Assembly (NCBI GenBank): GCA_018694835.1
Contig: JABHOG010000133.1
Span: forward strand, 1-60,942
Length of the DNA: 60,942 nt
Reading direction: 5' to 3'
From: Planctomycetota bacterium
GTDB lineage: Bacteria > Planctomycetota > UBA8108 > UBA1146
Positions 48,566 to 57,396 of this stretch are shown piece after piece. Every line of letters starts with the position of its first letter. Positions within the stretch are counted from its first letter, which is position 1. The position numbers were made by a program, and so were the translations under genes. The notes beneath the pieces were generated by a model that saw only the letters and a list, made by a program, of their open reading frames with translations, was not told the origin of the DNA and did no database searches.

Positions 48566-48709
48566 ATCCACAGGAGGTAGACCAACAGAGTGCTGGGCCG
48601 TTGCTGTCTGACCAGATCAGCATCGGCCCACCACTCGAACTCGCTTGTAACAGGACGCTCACTATTTCCGGTATGAAACCAATCGCAGAAAAATAGCTGG
48701 AGGTGCTCG

Positions 48710-49291
48710 ATGTCAGTCAAATCAGACCGCTGGATTCGAAGAATGGCCGTAGAGCACGGCATGATCGAACCCTTTTCCCCCACCCAGGTGCGTGAGAAAA
48801 CCAACGAAAACGGAGAACAGGAACGCGTCATTTCCTACGGAATCTCCTCCTACGGATATGACCTGAGAGTCTCCAACGAGTTCAAGGTGTTCACCAATGT
48901 TCATGGATCGGTGGTCGATCCAAAGTGCTTTGACAGTCGTTCATTTGTCGATTTCACCACCGACTGCTGCATCATCCCACCCAACTCCTTTGCCCTGGCT
49001 CGAAGTGTCGAGTACTTCCGGATCCCCCGAAACGCCATCACGGTGTGCCTCGGCAAATCGACCTATGCCCGCTGCGGAATTATCGTGAATGTCACCCCCT
49101 TCGAGCCGGAGTGGGAGGGCCATGTGACCCTCGAGATCTCCAATACCACTCCCCTGCCCGCCAAGGTTTACGCCAATGAGGGCCTCGCGCAGGTTCTCTT
49201 CTTCGAGAGCGACGAGGAGTGCGAGACTTCCTACAGCGATCGTGGTGGGAAATATCAGGGCCAGACCGGCATCAATCCGCCGAGGATGTGA
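48710..49291 (+). CDS. dcd: dCTP deaminase
   Basis: ATG at 48710; GGAGGTG lies just upstream. About 193 aa, full length. The active-site pattern is visible in [43 protein letters not shown] (catalytic Glu region) and [13 protein letters not shown]. It deaminates dCTP to dUTP for dTMP synthesis, so nrdJ and dcd form a deoxynucleotide supply pair separated by 144 bp. Confidence 0.95.
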   Translation: MSVKSDRWIRRMAVEHGMIEPFSPTQVREKTNENGEQERVISYGISSYGYDLRVSNEFKVFTNVHGSVVDPKCFDSRSFVDFTTDCCIIPPNSFALARSVEYFRIPRNAITVCLGKSTYARCGIIVNVTPFEPEWEGHVTLEISNTTPLPAKVYANEGLAQVLFFESDEECETSYSDRGGKYQGQTGINPPRM

Positions 49292-49312
49292 CCCGAAGTA
49301 GCGACCACCAAC

Positions 49313-49348
49313 GGTGGCATGAGCGGTGGCATGAACAGTGGCATGAAC
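49313..49348 (+). repeat. 12-bp tandem repeat, three copies, between dcd and mqnC
   Basis: GGTGGCATGAGC, GGTGGCATGAAC and AGTGGCATGAAC follow each other, with a partial GATGG after. Each unit contains ATGA. It begins 21 nt after the dcd stop. Confidence 0.88.
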
Positions 49349-49423
49349 GATGGTAGGGCCTTACGATGCCAGCCAGCGGCCGCTGCGTCATCACGATCAG
49401 GCCCATAGTGAAGGGGATCTCGG

Positions 49424-50590
49424 TTGAGTCACGATTCAGGTTCAGCAGCCAATCCAGGCCTGGTCGCGTCTTGCGACAGTTCAGAGTCCTGCGAAGTCAT
49501 CCTCTCCGCTGCACTGGCGGGCGAGAGAATCTCAGCCGCCGATGCGCTGGCACTGGCTCTCCACGCCGATGAAGACTCCCTCTTCCGGACTGCCAACTCG
49601 ATTCGAGAAAAGTGGCACCCGGACTCGGTGGTCACCTATGTCGTCGACCGAAACATCAACTACAGCAACATTTGCACCTCTGTGTGCTCCTTCTGTGCCT
49701 TCTACCGCAAGCCAGGAGATCCCGAGGGGTACTTGCTGAGCCTCGATGAGATCCATCAAAAGGTCGATGAAACCATTGAACTCGGAGGCAGCGGAACCCT
49801 GATGCAGGGAGGCCTCCATCCCGATCTTCCCTTTTCCTGGTACACCGACATGCTACGAAGCATCAAAGATCGGCATCCCGACTTCTACCTCCATTGCTTC
49901 TCTCCCACCGAGATTCACGCCCTCACATCTGTGACCGGTCTCGACTGCGAAACGATTCTCCGTGAACTGAAAGAAGCCGGACTCGATTCGATTCCTGGCG
50001 GTGGAGGAGAGATTCTCGTTGACGCGATTCGAAAGCGTAGAAGATCATCCTGTGGCACCGACGACTGGCTCGAGGTGAGTGCCACTGCGCATCGACTCGA
50101 AATTCCGACCACCGCCACCATGATGATTGGTCTCGGTGAAGAACTCTGGATGCGAGCAGAGCATCTGGAGAGGATTCGACAGGTCCAGGATCAAACCAGC
50201 GGTTTCATCTCCTTCATCCCGTGGACCTTCCAGCCGGATAACACACCACTGGGACGAAAGATTAGCGAGCGAGTTCCGGCACGGGAATACTCTCGGTGGC
50301 TGGCGGTATCTCGCATTTTCCTCGATAACATTGCGAATCTGCAGGTCTCCTGGCTCACCGTTGGTCTCGAAGAGGGGCGCATGGGTCTGCAACGAGGAGC
50401 CAATGATCTGGGATCGGTGATGATCGAGGAGAATGTCATCTCGGTGGCAGGAGCGAATCACACGGCAACCGAGAAACTATTACGGGACACCATCATCCAG
50501 GCCGGATTTCAACCTGGGCTGAGAAATGCCGGCTATCACCGACTGAAGTCTCGTATCGCTCCCTCCGCCATCTCGGAGAAGAACGGATGA
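49424..50590 (+). CDS. mqnC: cyclic dehypoxanthinyl futalosine synthase
   Basis: TTG start at 49424 with AAGGGG upstream; the first ~25 residues are not conserved-looking, so the start is uncertain. About 388 aa. The radical-SAM cluster is C84-x3-C88-x2-C91 ([18 protein letters not shown]). [30 protein letters not shown] and [11 protein letters not shown] are typical of MqnC rather than CofH. It catalyses a cyclisation in the futalosine route to menaquinone. The other mqn genes are not in the window. Confidence 0.93.
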   Translation: MSHDSGSAANPGLVASCDSSESCEVILSAALAGERISAADALALALHADEDSLFRTANSIREKWHPDSVVTYVVDRNINYSNICTSVCSFCAFYRKPGDPEGYLLSLDEIHQKVDETIELGGSGTLMQGGLHPDLPFSWYTDMLRSIKDRHPDFYLHCFSPTEIHALTSVTGLDCETILRELKEAGLDSIPGGGGEILVDAIRKRRRSSCGTDDWLEVSATAHRLEIPTTATMMIGLGEELWMRAEHLERIRQVQDQTSGFISFIPWTFQPDNTPLGRKISERVPAREYSRWLAVSRIFLDNIANLQVSWLTVGLEEGRMGLQRGANDLGSVMIEENVISVAGANHTATEKLLRDTIIQAGFQPGLRNAGYHRLKSRIAPSAISEKNG

Positions 50591-51402
50591 AGCGCCCAGT
50601 CACAGACCCGACGCGGGAACGTGAAGAGGTCGCCAAGGCGACCGAAGCGATGGTTTCCAACTGGATCATTCCAGAGATGATCCCCCAGGGGATTTGTACT
50701 GCCATCGTGCCGGGAACCGAGTGCCTCGACGGCGCACGCCTACTGGCCAGAACACTTCATACTGCTGTACTGCGCTCCCGCCCCAGAACCCTGGTACTGG
50801 TCGCCACTGGAACGGCAACGATTCCGAGAATCCGTGCGATGGGGAGCCTGACCACCACCCTGGGTGATTCGCACATCGATGAGCGCCTCGCCGCCAGGAT
50901 CGCTTCCTTCTGGCCTGGAGATGTCGACATCATTCCCAACGGGGAAGATGAAAACTCACTTCCGTCACTGCACAGGATCGGGCCGTTACTGGCACAGATA
51001 CTGGTTCCCGGTTGCCGCATCGTCCCGGTGGAAGTTCCAGCAGAAAAAACGATCGACTTCGATCCCGTCGTGGTGGGTAAAGAGTTGGGTCGACAGTTGA
51101 AGTTTGAGTACGGCTGCTTCCTTCTTGCCTCCTGCACACTCTTCACCAGAGAGAATCAAGACTCGCCGCAGCAAACGCCGATTCAGATCCGCGAAGACGC
51201 CAGGGTACTGAAGTATCTACTCGAACCGGAACTGGATCATCTCTCCGAACAGGTCGTCGAAACCGGCCTCCAGAACTCCACGCCATTGATACTGGCCACG
51301 GCTCACGCCATCGAAAGAGAACGCCAGCGTGGTCATCTGCTGGAGCATGGAGTGGTGGAATCTGACGGAGATCGATTCGGCGCCGCAGCGATCGTTCTTT
51401 AG
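50587..51402 (+). CDS. Memo-like protein (AmmeMemoRadiSam system protein B family)
   Basis: Overlaps the mqnC stop by 4 nt (ATGA). About 271 aa. The fold is a Memo/dioxygenase-like alpha-beta sandwich: [71 protein letters not shown] and [13 protein letters not shown]. Several canonical Memo histidines appear replaced, so metal binding is uncertain. In many bacteria Memo genes sit with AMMECR1 and a radical SAM gene; here the neighbour is the radical-SAM gene mqnC. Confidence 0.65.
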   Translation: MKRPVTDPTREREEVAKATEAMVSNWIIPEMIPQGICTAIVPGTECLDGARLLARTLHTAVLRSRPRTLVLVATGTATIPRIRAMGSLTTTLGDSHIDERLAARIASFWPGDVDIIPNGEDENSLPSLHRIGPLLAQILVPGCRIVPVEVPAEKTIDFDPVVVGKELGRQLKFEYGCFLLASCTLFTRENQDSPQQTPIQIREDARVLKYLLEPELDHLSEQVVETGLQNSTPLILATAHAIERERQRGHLLEHGVVESDGDRFGAAAIVL

Positions 51403-51416
51403 AAGGGACTCACGAC

Positions 51417-51995
51417 ATGAACTCGATCACGACCGGTGGTGGCGACCTGGGAGACACGGGTATCCTCGGATCTGACCGCCTTCAGAAGTGCCACCCCAGA
51501 ATCGAAGCTTACGGAGCCGTCGATGAACTGAACTCGGATCTCGGTGTGTGTCTTTCAATGCTGGCGGCTTCCAAGGCCTCGATTCCCCCAACGCTTGATC
51601 CCCAGTTGCGAGAAATCCAGTCGATGCTCTTTTCGATGGGTGCCGACCTGGCCCAGCAGAACTGCGGACTGGAGGGCGGGCCCAGTCCCCGGATTGGCCA
51701 GCCACATGTCGACCGATTGACCGATTGGATCCATCGATGGGAGGCGGACCTCCCTCCGCTGAAAGAGTTCATTCTCCCCGGTGGGGATCCGATCGGAGCA
51801 CAACTCCACAGGGCCAGGACCACCTGTCGGCGAGCGGAACGACGCACGGTTGAGTTTTCTGGGTCGACGGGAGAAGGAAAGAGTGCCGTGGTGGCGCTGA
51901 ATCGGATTTCAGACCTGCTCTTCTTGCAAGCCCGTGGAGCCAACCTCGCTCTCGGTCACGAAGATACACCGTGGAAATCGATCACCGACCTTTGA
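51417..51995 (+). CDS. cob(I)alamin adenosyltransferase, PduO/MMAB type
   Basis: About 192 aa. Begins MNSITTGGGDLGDTGILGSDR (ATP-binding TGxGDxGxT-like loop), then KCHPRIEAYGAVDELNSDLG, and near the end ARTTCRRAERRTVEF and LNRISDLLFLQAR, all family marks. It transfers adenosyl from ATP to cobalamin. It lies 15 nt behind the Memo-like gene and three genes after nrdJ, which depends on its product. Its stop codon lies in a 14-bp tandem repeat. Confidence 0.93.
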   Translation: MNSITTGGGDLGDTGILGSDRLQKCHPRIEAYGAVDELNSDLGVCLSMLAASKASIPPTLDPQLREIQSMLFSMGADLAQQNCGLEGGPSPRIGQPHVDRLTDWIHRWEADLPPLKEFILPGGDPIGAQLHRARTTCRRAERRTVEFSGSTGEGKSAVVALNRISDLLFLQARGANLALGHEDTPWKSITDL

Positions 51996-52034
51996 ACCAC
52001 ATCCTCTGAACCACATCCTCTGAACCACAACGCA
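51993..52034 (+). repeat. 14-bp tandem repeat spanning a stop codon
   Basis: TGAACCACATCCTC occurs at 51993-52006 and 52007-52020, followed by a degenerate copy (TGAACCACAACGCA). The first TGA is the adenosyltransferase stop. Confidence 0.9.
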
Positions 52035-52059
52035 GACCAGAAGACGCACGGCTCCCAGA

Positions 52060-52665
52060 TCAGGTCCGCAAATTCTCCGCCAGGAACTGAGATTTGGTCT
52101 GGGTCTGGGCCTGGAGCGTCACCCCCACCTCCATGGCGATCCGATCGAGGAACTCTCTCGCAAGAGTTGGTGTATCCCCCTCCGCCTCCACTTCCCAGCG
52201 TAGCACTCCATCTGGAAATCTTGTTTCGTCCATCTCGACCAGGAGGCCGGAGGAAACTCGATAGCATCGGCGCCGATTCTCTACACGGCCCCATTCCACA
52301 AGGTTTTGCAGAGGACTCTCACACCGGGTCCTCGATTCTTCGATGACTGCCGCATCGATGCGCATGATCGCCCGAGGCTCCGCTTCCAACGCCAGCGCAA
52401 GATCTAGCGCCACCGCCTCCTCGATCTCCTCGCTATCAAACACTCCTTCTCGCCGTGAGCTCGCGATCTTGAGCGTGAGCCATGCCGATGGCGGCTCGAT
52501 CCGCAGTCTCAGCATCATTCTCCGTGCAGCCAGTTGCCGTTGATCGTCGAAATAGATGTTTCTTTGCTTCTTCTCTTCCTCGAATCCTGGCAGCGCCTCG
52601 CACAATCGCTGGTAGTCGAGAGCGCTATCGATGGCCAGTTTCAGTTCCAGTTCCCGGAAGCTCAT
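52060..52665 (-). CDS. CYTH-domain phosphatase-like protein
   Basis: About 201 aa. The N-terminal E-x-E-x-K signature is visible as RELELKLAID. Tunnel-barrel residues follow (NIYFDDQ, LRLRIEPPSAWLTLK, EIEEAV, RRCYRVSSGLLVEMDETRFPDG, WEVEAEG). CYTH enzymes hydrolyse triphosphates (inorganic triphosphate, thiamine triphosphate) or make cyclic AMP; bacterial single-domain members are mostly triphosphatases. It overlaps the upstream gene by 4 nt and is the last gene of the folE operon. Confidence 0.85.
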   Translation of the reverse strand: MSFRELELKLAIDSALDYQRLCEALPGFEEEKKQRNIYFDDQRQLAARRMMLRLRIEPPSAWLTLKIASSRREGVFDSEEIEEAVALDLALALEAEPRAIMRIDAAVIEESRTRCESPLQNLVEWGRVENRRRCYRVSSGLLVEMDETRFPDGVLRWEVEAEGDTPTLAREFLDRIAMEVGVTLQAQTQTKSQFLAENLRT

Positions 52666-53159
52666 TCTTCTTCTCCGGTCACTCCGAACTCCTTGAGCCA
52701 GTGGTCGATCTGATTCTTGCTACGAGGAGGAGGTGGCTTATCAGAGGAGTCGTCCATTGCAGACTTACTTCGGCCGGTTCCGAGTCTCATCACGGAGCTT
52801 CGAAATTCAGAGCAGGTCATCCACTCGATTCCCGCTCCTCCGAGGCGCGCCCCGATATCGGAGTGGTCATCGGTCACCACGATCAGTTTTCCCTGGCCGC
52901 TTTTATTCCTCGCCATGGCAAGGATTCGGTCGTCTGCCGAATTTCCATGCTGTGCGATCGATGTGGAGACCCCGCCCCGATTTCGGGTCGAAGTCCCGCC
53001 ATCGTAAACAACATGAAACTGCTCATCTGAAGATCGAAGCCTGCTCAGATCGTGGTCCAGTAATTTCCTGGCGGATTCGAGGCCACTCTCCACCATCCTC
53101 TGTCGAAGACGAGGATCCGAATGAATCAGGTTATTGCCGTCGATGATCCAGATGACCAT
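52662..53159 (-). CDS. YacP-like NYN-domain ribonuclease
   Basis: About 165 aa. The PIN-like fold starts with WIIDGNNLIHSDP, then VVYDGG, SADDRILAMA and LIVVTDDHSDIGARL, which carry the acidic metal-binding residues. YacP/Rae1-type NYN proteins act on RNA at the ribosome. The C-terminus is a proline-rich, charged tail. It sits between the zinc-ribbon gene and the CYTH gene with almost no spacer. Confidence 0.82.
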   Translation of the reverse strand: MVIWIIDGNNLIHSDPRLRQRMVESGLESARKLLDHDLSRLRSSDEQFHVVYDGGTSTRNRGGVSTSIAQHGNSADDRILAMARNKSGQGKLIVVTDDHSDIGARLGGAGIEWMTCSEFRSSVMRLGTGRSKSAMDDSSDKPPPPRSKNQIDHWLKEFGVTGEEE

Positions 53160-53170
53160 CTGTGCTCCCC

Positions 53171-53479
53171 CTAATCAAAGTCGAAGATGGAGGGAGGTTT
53201 CTTGTTCGGATCATCATCGGCCTTCTTGAGGCCCTCATCGAACATGTCGTCGAGCCGTTCCTGCTTTCCTTCTTCGGAGGCAAGAACATCCTTGAACTTG
53301 TCTGCCGCTCGCTGGGCACCTCCGGTGGCATCCTTGACGGCATCCTCAAAGGATTTGGTCTCACCGTCTTCGCCCTTGGTCACCGTATGGAAGATCCGCT
53401 TGGCTCGAGGATCGATGGTCAAGCGGGTATCACAGCAGGGACAATCAACCTCGAACAGTCGGTCGGGACGCCCGGACAC
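53171..53479 (-). CDS. small CxxC-type protein of unknown function
   Basis: GTG start at 53479, the base next to the folE stop. About 102 aa. The N-terminus has CPCC (FEVDCPCCDTRLTIDP), a half zinc-ribbon that could bind metal as a dimer. A Lys/Asp/Glu-rich helical middle (VKDATGGAQRAADKFKDVLA) follows, and the end is PPSIFDFD. No known family is recognised. Its place between folE and a nuclease gene indicates co-expression. Confidence 0.7.
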   Translation of the reverse strand: MSGRPDRLFEVDCPCCDTRLTIDPRAKRIFHTVTKGEDGETKSFEDAVKDATGGAQRAADKFKDVLASEEGKQERLDDMFDEGLKKADDDPNKKPPSIFDFD

Positions 53480-54061
53480 TTAACTCACCCGGCCGAAGAT
53501 GAGTCCCAGAATCTCGTTTCTGGTCGCCAGGTTCTCTCGGATCACGCCTCTCATGGCTGAGGTGGTCATCACGCTGCCCGGTTTCCGAACCCCTCGCAAG
53601 GTCATGCAAGTGTGGGTCGCTTCGAGGACCACTGCCACTCCCTTGGGCTCAAGGGCATGAGTGATCAGATCAGCGATTTGCGCGGTCAGTCTCTCCTGGA
53701 CCTGTGGTCTTCTGGCGAAGTGCTCCACTGCTCGTACCAGTTTGGACAGGCCGACAATCTTGCCGCCAGGCAGATAAGCGACATGTGCCTTGCCGGAGAA
53801 CGGCATCAGGTGATGTTCGCAAACGGAGAAGAACTCGATATCCTTCAGCAATACGATCTCATCATACTCTTCGTGAAATACCGTATCGAGAAGTGCCGAA
53901 CTGGACTCTTTCAAACCAGAAAACATCTCGTTGTACATCCGGGCGACCCTGTCCGGGGTGTTGATGAGTCCCTCGCGAGTCGGATCTTCACCGACTCCCT
54001 CGAGAATCAGTTTCACACCTTCGCGAATTTTTTCTGAATCAAACTCTTTCATCGAACTCAT
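53480..54061 (-). CDS. folE: GTP cyclohydrolase I
   Basis: About 193 aa. Zinc and substrate residues are clear: FSVCEHHLMPF (Cys and His), GLSKLVRAVEHFARRPQVQERL and HTCMTLRGVRKPGS. It converts GTP to dihydroneopterin triphosphate, shared by folate and queuosine synthesis (queD/queE at 24652-25682). It starts 4 nt behind the TatD-like gene. Confidence 0.96.
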   Translation of the reverse strand: MSSMKEFDSEKIREGVKLILEGVGEDPTREGLINTPDRVARMYNEMFSGLKESSSALLDTVFHEEYDEIVLLKDIEFFSVCEHHLMPFSGKAHVAYLPGGKIVGLSKLVRAVEHFARRPQVQERLTAQIADLITHALEPKGVAVVLEATHTCMTLRGVRKPGSVMTTSAMRGVIRENLATRNEILGLIFGRVS

Positions 54062-54065
54062 CCGT

Positions 54066-54875
54066 TCACTCCCAACCCGGTTGCAGGTCTACCCGTCCCG
54101 AGATGGAATAAAACGCGATGGGATTATCCCAGACAATTTTACGGATCACATCCTCTGAGAAGCCTTCCCGGCGCATGCGCCAGACGGTTCGAGGAACGCT
54201 GAGCGGATCTGACGGCCCCCAGTCACAGGAAGAGTTGACCATCATTCGATCAGGTCCGTATTTTTCAAAGATGGCTGCTGCTCGTTCGGGGCTCAACTTG
54301 GTCACCGGGTAAACGGTATGACCGCACCAGAAGCCATTATCGTGACTGACCTCGATCGTCTCTTCGGTGTTGTGATCCATCAGGATCCGCGAGGGATCCA
54401 GATCCATATCCTGAACCACCTTGATGGTTCTCATCGTTCCCTCAAGCTTGTTTCGATGGGGAGTGTGGATCATCACCGGAAGTCCTGCGCTGAAGGCCAT
54501 TTCTAGCTGACGGCGAAGGATCGTCTCCTCATCGTCGGTGATCAGATCGAATCCCAGTTCTCCCACCGCCACCACCGAAGGGCGCTCGAACCACTCCTCG
54601 ATCCGCGTCAGAACCTCTGTGGCAAGATCGATGTCATTGGCCTCTCGAGGATTCACTCCGATGGTGCAGTAGTGCTTGATTCCATACTCTGCTGCCCTCT
54701 GAGCCTCGAAATTGGTGATGTGGTCGAAGTAGTCGTAAAAAGTACCCGCATGCTTTCGCGGTTCGCCGAGCCAGAAAGACGGCTCGGTGAGAGCGACGAT
54801 CCCCGCCACTGCCATCTTCTCGTAGTCGTCGGTGATCCTGGAAATCATGTGGCTGTGTGGGTCAAAGATCCTCAT
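54066..54875 (-). CDS. TatD-related metal-dependent hydrolase (EboB-like)
   Basis: About 269 aa. The N-terminal D5-x-H7-x-H9 (FDPHSHM) and later VGELGFDLI, MIHTPHR, LMDHNTEET and NSSCDWGPSDPL give the metal ligands of an amidohydrolase-type TIM barrel. The sequence pattern is closer to EboB-like proteins than to the DNase TatD. EboB belongs to a set for exporting a cyclised precursor in some bacteria, but no other ebo gene is adjacent. Substrate unknown. Confidence 0.8.
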   Translation of the reverse strand: MRIFDPHSHMISRITDDYEKMAVAGIVALTEPSFWLGEPRKHAGTFYDYFDHITNFEAQRAAEYGIKHYCTIGVNPREANDIDLATEVLTRIEEWFERPSVVAVGELGFDLITDDEETILRRQLEMAFSAGLPVMIHTPHRNKLEGTMRTIKVVQDMDLDPSRILMDHNTEETIEVSHDNGFWCGHTVYPVTKLSPERAAAIFEKYGPDRMMVNSSCDWGPSDPLSVPRTVWRMRREGFSEDVIRKIVWDNPIAFYSISGRVDLQPGWE

Positions 54876-55007
54876 CTGGAAACCTTTCTTTCCTATCCGT
54901 CACTGCGGTCAGAACTGATCGTGCATGGTACCGCATGAAAACGGTACATGGGAACCGCTCACCCTCCGGCGAAGGTCGAAATTCTTGAGGGGTGGGTCAC
55001 TGCCGAC

Positions 55008-55931
55008 TCAGTTCCCCTGGTGCTCGATCCACCGCTCGGCATCGATGGCAGCCATGCAACCGCTCCCGGCTGCGGTGATCGCCTGTCGGTAGGTGAAATC
55101 CTGGACGTCACCACAGGCAAAAACACCATCGACACTGGTACGGGAACCTTCTATGCATCGGATATAGCCATTGTCGTGCAGTTCGACCTTGCCATCGAAC
55201 AGTTGAGTGTTCGGAGTATGACCGATCGCGACAAATAATCCGGTCAGATCGACACGGCACTTCTCACCAGACTTCAGGTTTTCCACCTCGATCCCGCAGA
55301 CCTTGGCATCTTCCTCGAAAATCTCGGTCACGGCTGAATCGAGCATGAACTCGATCTTCGGATGATCGATCGCCTTCTGCTGCATGATCTTCGAGGCGCG
55401 GAGGGAATCGCGACGGTGAATAACGGTCACCTTGTCGGCAAATCGCGTCAGGAAGGTAGCCTCCTCCATGGCAGAGTCGCCGCCACCCACGATGGCAATC
55501 TCCTGCCCGCGGAAAAAGAAACCGTCGCAGGTCGCACAGGTACTTACACCGTGTCCCATCAATCGACTTTCTGCCTCGAGACCAAGCAACTTGGCACTGG
55601 CCCCGGTGGAGATGATGACGGTCTTCGCCTCGACCTCCTGAGAAGCGCTCTTGACCCGGTACGGATGACTGGAGAAGTCGACCTCTACCACGTCCTCGTA
55701 CACCACCTCTGCACCAAAGCGTTCCGCTTGGTTCCTGAAATTCTCCATCAGTTCGGGCCCCATGATTCCCTCGGGGAATCCAGGATAGTTCTCGACATCG
55801 GTGGTCAGCATCAACTGCCCTCCACTGAGCGATCCCGCAAATACCAGTGGTGCCAGCTGAGCACGCCCCGAGTAGACGGCCGCAGTGTATCCTGCCGGTC
55901 CCGACCCAATGATCACGACTTCACGAACCAT
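55008..55931 (-). CDS. trxB: thioredoxin reductase
   Basis: About 307 aa. FAD site IIGSGPAGYTAA, redox pair C132-A-T-C135 (VSTCATCDGFFF), NADPH site IVGGGDSAMEEA with HRRDS, and the FAD-tail motif FACGDVQDFTYRQ are all present. It reduces thioredoxin with NADPH. GAGGAAG lies at good distance from the ATG. Separated by 132 bp from the downstream hydrolase gene, so possibly a separate unit. Confidence 0.96.
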   Translation of the reverse strand: MVREVVIIGSGPAGYTAAVYSGRAQLAPLVFAGSLSGGQLMLTTDVENYPGFPEGIMGPELMENFRNQAERFGAEVVYEDVVEVDFSSHPYRVKSASQEVEAKTVIISTGASAKLLGLEAESRLMGHGVSTCATCDGFFFRGQEIAIVGGGDSAMEEATFLTRFADKVTVIHRRDSLRASKIMQQKAIDHPKIEFMLDSAVTEIFEEDAKVCGIEVENLKSGEKCRVDLTGLFVAIGHTPNTQLFDGKVELHDNGYIRCIEGSRTSVDGVFACGDVQDFTYRQAITAAGSGCMAAIDAERWIEHQGN

Positions 55932-56208
55932 CGATCTTCCTCATTTCAGCATGACAAGTACCTGGTGCTTCTCCGGTGATTTTTACCGGCACCCTATCCA
56001 TGGCGGATGCGGGTCGATTATCGCCTGGATCCACCTCAATTACTTCGAATCCTGAGACAAAAAAAATTCCAATAAACGAATCCAGGGAGGCCTCAGCGGG
56101 GTTGTCAGTATGTACCAGAAGGGCAGCGAGCAGCAGCTCTTGACCCTGACGAAGAGGTTCGTAGTATGAACTCCGATCCGCTGGAACGGTGACAGAGCCG
56201 CACTTCAC
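55921..56208 (-). CDS. possible small protein upstream of trxB
   Basis: A 95-codon frame from GTG at 56208, overlapping the trxB start by 11 nt. Contains PLRQGQELLLAALLVHTDN and ends CHAEMRKIDGS. There is no recognisable domain and the ribosome site is weak. The tight overlap favours a real gene; lack of family signal and a T8 run inside argue against. About even odds. Confidence 0.35.
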   Translation of the reverse strand: MKCGSVTVPADRSSYYEPLRQGQELLLAALLVHTDNPAEASLDSFIGIFFVSGFEVIEVDPGDNRPASAMDRVPVKITGEAPGTCHAEMRKIDGS

Positions 56209-56241
56209 CGGTGGCTGTGGACCACATGTAAGGAGATGACG

Positions 56242-57336
56242 ATGAATTGTAAATCTTCAGCCACGGGGCTGGTCTCGCTGACGAGGCTCACGATACTCCT
56301 GGTCACACTGCTGTGGGCGGTTCCGATCAGCGGATTCGTCACTTCTCCCCTCCCACAGGTCGAGGAGCCCGCCTCCACACCCGAGGAGTCTACCGATTCG
56401 AAGATCGGGCCGGTTCCCAAGATCGACCTCGGGGACGCCGCTCTCAATTCGGATCTCGATCGTTTTCATGAATATCTCGAGCAGCGCGAATTCTCTCGCG
56501 CTCGATCGATCATCAAACGCCTCAATGGGAAACTACGAAAGTCAGAAGCTCCCATAGCAGCTGTTCTTGAACGATGCACCAAAGAAGCAGAGGCGGGTGT
56601 GGTTCTCGAGAAGGCCCAGAAATACTTCGACAAGGAGAAGTTCAAATCGGCGCTCTCCATCATCATAAAAGAGGATGCCGACGGAACCGCATTTGAAGGA
56701 TCTCTCAACGGTGAGGAACTCTCCGCGCTTCGCCAACTCGCTTTCGAAGAAGTCTACTTGTTGCTCGAAGACTTCGAGAAGTCCAAGTCCGATGCCAGCG
56801 ACAAGCCGGAGGAGCAAGAAGATGCCGATCCCCGGGGAAATCGTGGGGGCGCTCAAGCGGCCAAGACCAAGATCGTCGGAGGGACACCTGAGGACGGCGA
56901 CGTTCGGACCGGCAAGTTTGCCATGCACTGGCAGACAGGTACTGAAATCAGTTGGATCAATCTCGGGGATGCCGTTTTCAAGAAGATGATCGACGAAGGC
57001 CTGAGCCTGACCGACTATCGATTCCTCAACATCTCAATTCGCTGCGAAGACCCCAAAGCCCGACCACAGTTGTTGATCCTGTTCGATGCGAATGGAGGCC
57101 AGGTGCGAGCCCCGCGCGGCGGAGGACGTAGGGGCGCAGGGCGTGCGTTCCAGAGAGATGGATACAACTCCGCACTGATTCCCCAGGGCCGCTGGCAAGA
57201 CCTGCGTCTCGACCTGAAGAAGTTCACTCGTAAGGGGGAAGTGCAGTGGGACATGGTCGAGGCGTTACGAGTCGTATTCAGTGGTGGACCCGACAGTCTG
57301 ATCATGATCGACGATGTACGCCTGGAGAAGTTGTAG
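56242..57336 (+). CDS. exported protein with helical region and carbohydrate-binding-like C-terminus
   Basis: Start at the ATG 56242, 6 nt behind AAGGAG (the ATG at 56236 is too close). About 364 aa. An uncleaved or cleavable N-terminal signal (LTRLTILLVTLLWAVPISG) leads to a Pro/Glu linker. A helical stretch follows (residues ~70-195; FHEYLEQREFSRARSIIKRL, EKAQKYFDKEKFKSALSI) that looks like TPR-type repeats. The last ~130 residues form a beta domain (GKFAMHWQTGTEISWINL, WDMVEALRVVFSGGPDSLIM, IDDVRLEKL) with the pattern of CBM11/galactose-binding sandwiches. Function unknown. Confidence 0.65.
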   Translation: MNCKSSATGLVSLTRLTILLVTLLWAVPISGFVTSPLPQVEEPASTPEESTDSKIGPVPKIDLGDAALNSDLDRFHEYLEQREFSRARSIIKRLNGKLRKSEAPIAAVLERCTKEAEAGVVLEKAQKYFDKEKFKSALSIIIKEDADGTAFEGSLNGEELSALRQLAFEEVYLLLEDFEKSKSDASDKPEEQEDADPRGNRGGAQAAKTKIVGGTPEDGDVRTGKFAMHWQTGTEISWINLGDAVFKKMIDEGLSLTDYRFLNISIRCEDPKARPQLLILFDANGGQVRAPRGGGRRGAGRAFQRDGYNSALIPQGRWQDLRLDLKKFTRKGEVQWDMVEALRVVFSGGPDSLIMIDDVRLEKL

Positions 57337-57396
57337 AGTTTCCTCTTGTCCAGTAGCAGTAGATCGGGATGATCTCCTCTGGGGGACCCGATCATC

